Shown here: one piece after another, positions 5,383 to 8,402 of the stretch
Position numbering within the stretch: the stretch's first letter is position 1
How the letters are laid out: each line of letters begins with the position of its first letter
Assembly: GCA_964629825.1 (NCBI GenBank)
Contig: CAZVUW010000115.1
Location: 1 to 8,402 of the forward strand
Length of the DNA stretch: 8,402 nt
Source: CAZVUW01 sp964629825
GTDB taxonomy: Bacteria > Actinomycetota > Nitriliruptoria > Euzebyales > Egibacteraceae
Reading direction: 5' to 3'
Translations under genes and position numbers: made by a program
Notes under the pieces: generated by a model
Seen by the model: the letters and a program-made list of their open reading frames with translations, nothing else
Databases searched by the model: none
What the model was told of the DNA's origin: nothing

Positions 5383-6284
5383 ACCAGGGCCTCCTCGGGG
5401 GTGGATTCGATCAGGGCGATGACGGCCTGCTCGAGGTTGGCCCCCTCGACCAGCAGGCCCTCCGCGGTCGGGTCCTCCGCCAGCAGCTGGCGCAGCAGCG
5501 CCTCCGGCGCGCGGGTGGTGATGCGAACGCGGTTGCCCTCCCGGCCGACGGCGAGCGCACCCGGCAGGCGGCGCAGGCGCTCGGCCGGCAAACCGGTGCG
5601 CAGCGTGACGGTCCGGTCCGGCAGGCGCTCGGTGAGCGAGCGAGGTGTCCCCGCAGCGATGACGCGGCCGCGGTGCATCAGCACGACGCGGTCGGCGACC
5701 GAGCGGGACTCCTCGATCAGGTGGGTGGTCACCAGCAGCCCGACGCCGCGGTCGCGCCGCGCCTCGAGCAGCTGCCAGAAGTCGCGCCGGGCGGCGGGGT
5801 CGAGGCCCTCGGTGGGCTCGTCCAGGATCAGCAGCGCCGGGTCGCCCACCAGGGCCATCGCCAGCTGGAGGCGCCGCGCCTGACCGCCGGAGAGGCGGTG
5901 GGCGCGCCGGCCGGCCAGCCCGCCGATGCCGACCTCGTCGAGCACCCGCGCGGCCGCCTCGCGCGGCGCTCCGACGCGGACCGCTGCGCCCTCGACCAGC
6001 TCGCGGACGGTGAGCGTCCGCGGCAGGCCCGAGGTCTGCAGCACGACGCCGAGGCGCCGCCGCACCGTCGCCGAGCGGGGCGCACCGCCGGCGAGGCGGA
6101 CGACGCCCTCCTGCGGCGCCAGCAGCCCGGTGGCCAGCAGCACCAGCGTCGACTTGCCGGCGCCGTTCGGGCCCAGCAGCACGACGCACTCGCCCGGCTC
6201 GACCGACAGGTCGACGCCGTCAAGGGCGGTCGTGCTGCCGTAGCGATGGCGCATGCCGCGCATCATCAGAACCGCTTCAGACAT
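5379..6284 (-). CDS. ABC transporter ATP-binding protein (DrrA/YvfR type exporter)
   Basis: The protein has 301 residues and a complete nucleotide-binding domain: Walker A GPNGAGKST at 38-46, Q-loop Q83, signature LSGGQ at 131-135, Walker B LLILDEP with D155 and E156, and H-loop H188 in TTH. About 80 further C-terminal residues form the accessory region seen in DrrA-type exporter ATPases. It powers efflux through the ABC-2 permease encoded next. The start at ATG 6284 is supported by an AGGAGA Shine-Dalgarno at 6292-6297, 7 nt from the ATG. It is the first gene of the operon; its stop overlaps the permease start by 4 nt. The order ATPase, permease, kinase, regulator matches the Bacillus yvfRSTU type of module, known from that family rather than shown here. 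Confidence 0.95.
   Translation of the reverse strand: MSEAVLMMRGMRHRYGSTTALDGVDLSVEPGECVVLLGPNGAGKSTLVLLATGLLAPQEGVVRLAGGAPRSATVRRRLGVVLQTSGLPRTLTVRELVEGAAVRVGAPREAAARVLDEVGIGGLAGRRAHRLSGGQARRLQLAMALVGDPALLILDEPTEGLDPAARRDFWQLLEARRDRGVGLLVTTHLIEESRSVADRVVLMHRGRVIAAGTPRSLTERLPDRTVTLRTGLPAERLRRLPGALAVGREGNRVRITTRAPEALLRQLLAEDPTAEGLLVEGANLEQAVIALIESTPEEALV
5390..5395 (-). promoter_or_regulatory. Shine-Dalgarno of the permease gene
   Basis: A full AGGAGG lies inside the end of the ATPase gene, 7 nt before ATG 5382. It is the only perfect consensus site in the operon. The kinase and regulator starts have none and probably rely on coupling through their ATGA overlaps, so the permease may be initiated independently to a greater extent. 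Confidence 0.8.
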
Positions 6285-6294
6285 GTCTCACTCT

Positions 6295-6325
6295 CCTGCA
6301 CCGCAGGGGCTTCACCGGCTGCGGT
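6295..6325 (-). promoter_or_regulatory. Leader with two mutually exclusive hairpins at the operon Shine-Dalgarno
   Basis: Read on the minus strand, ACCGCAG (6325-6319) can pair with CTGCGGT (6306-6300), a 7-bp stem with a 12-nt loop that leaves the Shine-Dalgarno free. Alternatively CCTGC (6307-6303) can pair with GCAGG (6299-6295) around a GGT loop, which buries three bases of the AGGAGA at 6297-6292. The two stems share 6303-6306, so only one can form. The inverted repeat could equally be a protein-binding site. Any regulatory effect is inferred. Confidence 0.35.
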
Positions 6326-6402
6326 CCAAGACTGCCGGGCCGCGTCCACATAGTCGCCTTCGCGGCTTCTGCCGACCAGTGGACGCCATCAGCATCTGGA
6401 CG

Positions 6403-6414
6403 TGACGAATGTCA
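6403..6414. promoter_or_regulatory. Candidate operator TGAC-N4-GTCA
   Basis: A 4+4+4 palindrome, TGACGAATGTCA, lies about 120 bp upstream of the ATPase start in the only intergenic space before the operon. NarL-family regulators bind short inverted repeats near their own promoters, so this is a reasonable place for the encoded regulator to act. The arms are only 4 bp each and could occur by chance. I could not identify a convincing -35/-10 pair in this GC-rich gap. Confidence 0.3.
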
Positions 6415-6419
6415 TGAGA

Positions 6420-6446
6420 GAGGGGGCGCCCACCGGGCGCCCCCTC
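6420..6446 (-). terminator. GC-rich terminator hairpin after the M14 peptidase gene
   Basis: GAGGGGGCGCCC (6420-6431) and GGGCGCCCCCTC (6435-6446) form a perfect 12-bp stem with a 3-nt loop, 21 bp past the stop of the minus-strand peptidase gene. No U-tract follows on the minus strand, as is common for actinobacterial hairpin terminators. It also separates this transcript from the exporter operon promoter, reducing read-through. Confidence 0.72.
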
Positions 6447-6467
6447 GCGGTTCTCAGAGCCGAAGGA

Positions 6468-8402
6468 CTACAGGCAGTCCTCCAGCATCGTCTGGATGGT
6501 CGCGGCCAGCGCACGCAGGCCGTCCGGGTCGCCCTGGTTGGGCTTGTTCTTCGTCTCGATCACATCCGCCTGCCACAGGAGCAGGTGGATGGCGCGCTCC
6601 AGGTGGGTGTGCGCGATCGGACGCTGCTGCTCGAGGGTGAGCCACAGCTCGGTCTGCTCGAAGGCGTTGCGGATCTTCGCCTCCAGACCGGCGGTGATGC
6701 CGCCCGCGGCGGCCAGGTCGGCGAGCGCGCCCTCGAGCAGGTCGAAGTCAGGCGCGCAGATGTCGGCCTGCCACAGCGCCTCGGCCACCTGGGTGAACAT
6801 GCCCTCGGGGTGCGAGCGGTACAGCGGCTCGGTCCCGAACAGGGTCACGTTGGCGCCCCTGGCCTTGCCGCTGATGACCGTCGGCCGGCCGGCGGCTGCC
6901 GCCTGCGTGCTGTTGCCGGACCCGCGCCAGTGGCCGGCGAGGAAGAAGCCCTCGTCCTCGAAGCGCTGGTCGACGCGGATCCGCGAGTCGGCCGGCACGT
7001 CCCAGGTGCGCGGCGAGCTCACGAACGCGTAGGAGATGGCGTCGCCGGTGATCGGCGAGTCCGGGTTGTTGACGACGGCCGTGATGCCGTTGGCGTCACC
7101 GGCGCCGGCGCGCTGACCGATGCCCTGGAGCAGGTTGGCGCGCGTGTTGAAGGTGAACCCGCTCGACCCGCGCAGGACGACCGAGCCGCCGGCCAGGAGC
7201 CACTTGGCGAAGGCGTCCTGCTGCTCGGCGTTGAGGTTCAGCGGGTTGAACGCCGTCGACGACACGTACAGCGCGTCGAAGTCGTCGAAGCTGTAGGTGC
7301 CGTTGTTGAACCCTGTGTGGTTCACCGAGGTCAGCTCGTAGCCCATGCTGGCCAGCGCGAACACCTCGTCCGAGGCCCCGGACACGCCGATGTTCAGCAC
7401 GTTGAACGGCTGGGCGTGCTTGTTCTGGTTGTGCGGCAGGTTCTCGAAGGAGACGCCGTACAGGGACGCGGCCTCCTGGATCGCGGCGAACTCCGTGCCG
7501 CGGACGACGAAGCGGCCGTCCGGCAGGCGGGTCAGCTCGACGCCGGCCCGCAGCAGGTGGTTGACGGCGCGGACGCCGTTGGCCGAGTCGACCGTCAGCG
7601 CGTAGAGGGCGCGACCGCTCTGGGCGCCACCGGTCGGGCTGGCCGCGCTGATGCGCTCGAGCGGGAGGCCGGACAGGTCGGCGGTCTCCACGCGAACCGT
7701 GTTCGCGCCCCACAGGCGCCCGTTGCTCCAGGCCGAGATGTCGTACATGGTCGGGAACAGGGGCGACACGTCACGACCGGTGTCGATGATCGTGTTGGCC
7801 AGACCGCGCTTGGCCTGGTGCATGTTCACGACGTACGAGCCGGCCTCGTAGGTCTGGCCGCCGAGGGTGAAGTCCTCGGTCGCCTGGTGGACCGCGACGT
7901 CGTTGTCGATGAGGAACTGCGCCAGGCGAGCTGCAGCCGTCTTGCTGCGCTGCTTGACGCCGACCGGGATCACGTAGGCGTCCGGGTACGACTGCGGCAG
8001 CGTGTCGGCGTTGTCACCTGCGGCGAGCGAGAGAGCCAGCGGGTCGTCGATCGGCCGCGAGTCCTCACCGGCAACACCGCGGCGGAACATCTCGAGCTGG
8101 TCGGCGAGCAGCCGCATCCGGTTGGCGTTGGCGTAGGCGAAGTTCGCCTCGGTCGCCTTGCGCGCCACCAGGGTGTTGATCCGGGTCCGCTCGTGCCGCT
8201 CCTCGACCGGCAGGTTGCCGCGCGGGTTGAGCGGGATCTCGACGGTGTGGCCGATCGCGCCGTGGTACATCGCGTACATCGGCGTGAAGATGGGCGGCCA
8301 GTCGTCCCAGCCGGTGGTGCGGTTGCGCCACGGGATGTCGGCGCGTCGCCCGCCCTGACCATCCGAGCACGTCGCCCGCTCCTCGCCGGTGGCGATGATC
8401 GC
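6468..8402 (-). CDS. M14-family zinc carboxypeptidase with long C-terminal extension (5'-truncated)
   Basis: The frame is open to the window edge, giving 644 visible residues before TAG at 6468-6470. The Met codon at 8279 is internal, because the frame continues upstream through DIPWRNRTTGWDDWPPIFTP. PMYAMYHGAIGHTVEIPL resembles the end of an M14 catalytic domain; the Glu of HTVE is the likely catalytic general base. The zinc-binding HxxE lies outside the window. Family members remove C-terminal residues from peptides and are usually secreted. Downstream (roughly 7410-6800) is an alpha/beta region resembling the glutamine-amidotransferase-like domain found in this subfamily: FNVLNIGVSGASDEVFALASMGYEL, cited here in part, then FDALYVSS and LLAGGSVVLRG. 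The final 90 residues are a predicted helical domain resembling FIMAH. The only Cys codons after position 8279 are at 6756-6758 and 6474-6476 (penultimate residue) and could form a disulphide, fitting export. Confidence is good for M14, moderate for the accessory domains. Confidence 0.75.
   Translation of the reverse strand, partial: AIIATGEERATCSDGQGGRRADIPWRNRTTGWDDWPPIFTPMYAMYHGAIGHTVEIPLNPRGNLPVEERHERTRINTLVARKATEANFAYANANRMRLLADQLEMFRRGVAGEDSRPIDDPLALSLAAGDNADTLPQSYPDAYVIPVGVKQRSKTAAARLAQFLIDNDVAVHQATEDFTLGGQTYEAGSYVVNMHQAKRGLANTIIDTGRDVSPLFPTMYDISAWSNGRLWGANTVRVETADLSGLPLERISAASPTGGAQSGRALYALTVDSANGVRAVNHLLRAGVELTRLPDGRFVVRGTEFAAIQEAASLYGVSFENLPHNQNKHAQPFNVLNIGVSGASDEVFALASMGYELTSVNHTGFNNGTYSFDDFDALYVSSTAFNPLNLNAEQQDAFAKWLLAGGSVVLRGSSGFTFNTRANLLQGIGQRAGAGDANGITAVVNNPDSPITGDAISYAFVSSPRTWDVPADSRIRVDQRFEDEGFFLAGHWRGSGNSTQAAAAGRPTVISGKARGANVTLFGTEPLYRSHPEGMFTQVAEALWQADICAPDFDLLEGALADLAAAGGITAGLEAKIRNAFEQTELWLTLEQQRPIAHTHLERAIHLLLWQADVIETKNKPNQGDPDGLRALAATIQTMLEDCL

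Overview
This is a GC-rich (about 70% by eye), densely coded segment whose gene types and codon use suggest a high-GC Actinomycetota. Three things point that way: a DUF2088/LarA-like gene next to a PlsC-type acyltransferase, a fused AbiEi-HTH/DUF559 protein, and a DesK/NarL-type two-component system fused by overlap to an ABC-2 exporter. Placement below phylum level is not supported; deep-branching groups such as Thermoleophilia, where DUF559 genes are common, are only a guess.

Layout. Positions 2-616 (+) hold the 3' part of a lactate-racemase-domain (DUF2088) protein. It is followed 2 nt later by a PlsC-family acyltransferase (619-1524, +). A 179-bp gap between convergent genes carries two strong palindromes and a G-rich tract. 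Then comes a solitary gene (1704-2696, -) encoding an AbiEi-type winged-helix N-terminus joined to a DUF559 PD-(D/E)XK nuclease domain. A third, degenerate palindrome lies upstream of it (2810-2849). A tight four-gene minus-strand operon follows in transcription order: ABC ATPase (6284-5379), ABC-2 permease (5382-4606), sensor histidine kinase (4609-3512) and NarL-type response regulator (3515-2910). Every junction in it is an ATGA overlap. Its 183-bp leader region has a candidate operator and two competing hairpins at the Shine-Dalgarno site. The last gene (6468-8402, -) is the C-terminal part of an M14-type zinc carboxypeptidase, ended by a GC-rich hairpin.

How the genes work together. The operon is a self-contained sense-and-export module of the YvfRSTU/LnrJKLMN kind: the kinase probably senses membrane or drug stress, and the regulator probably drives transcription of the exporter operon. 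The LarA-like and PlsC genes look co-transcribed.

The most unusual feature is the nuclease gene and its repeats. Three copies of a 40-bp unit (13-bp conserved arm, 14-bp variable spacer of fixed length, 13-bp inverted arm) surround the gene. The outermost arms with their G-rich flanks form a 26-bp inverted repeat with 24 matches (1544-1569 and 2837-2862). This makes the 1.3-kb segment resemble either a nuclease-bearing mobile cassette or a REP/RAYT-like system in which a Vsr-like nuclease replaces the transposase.
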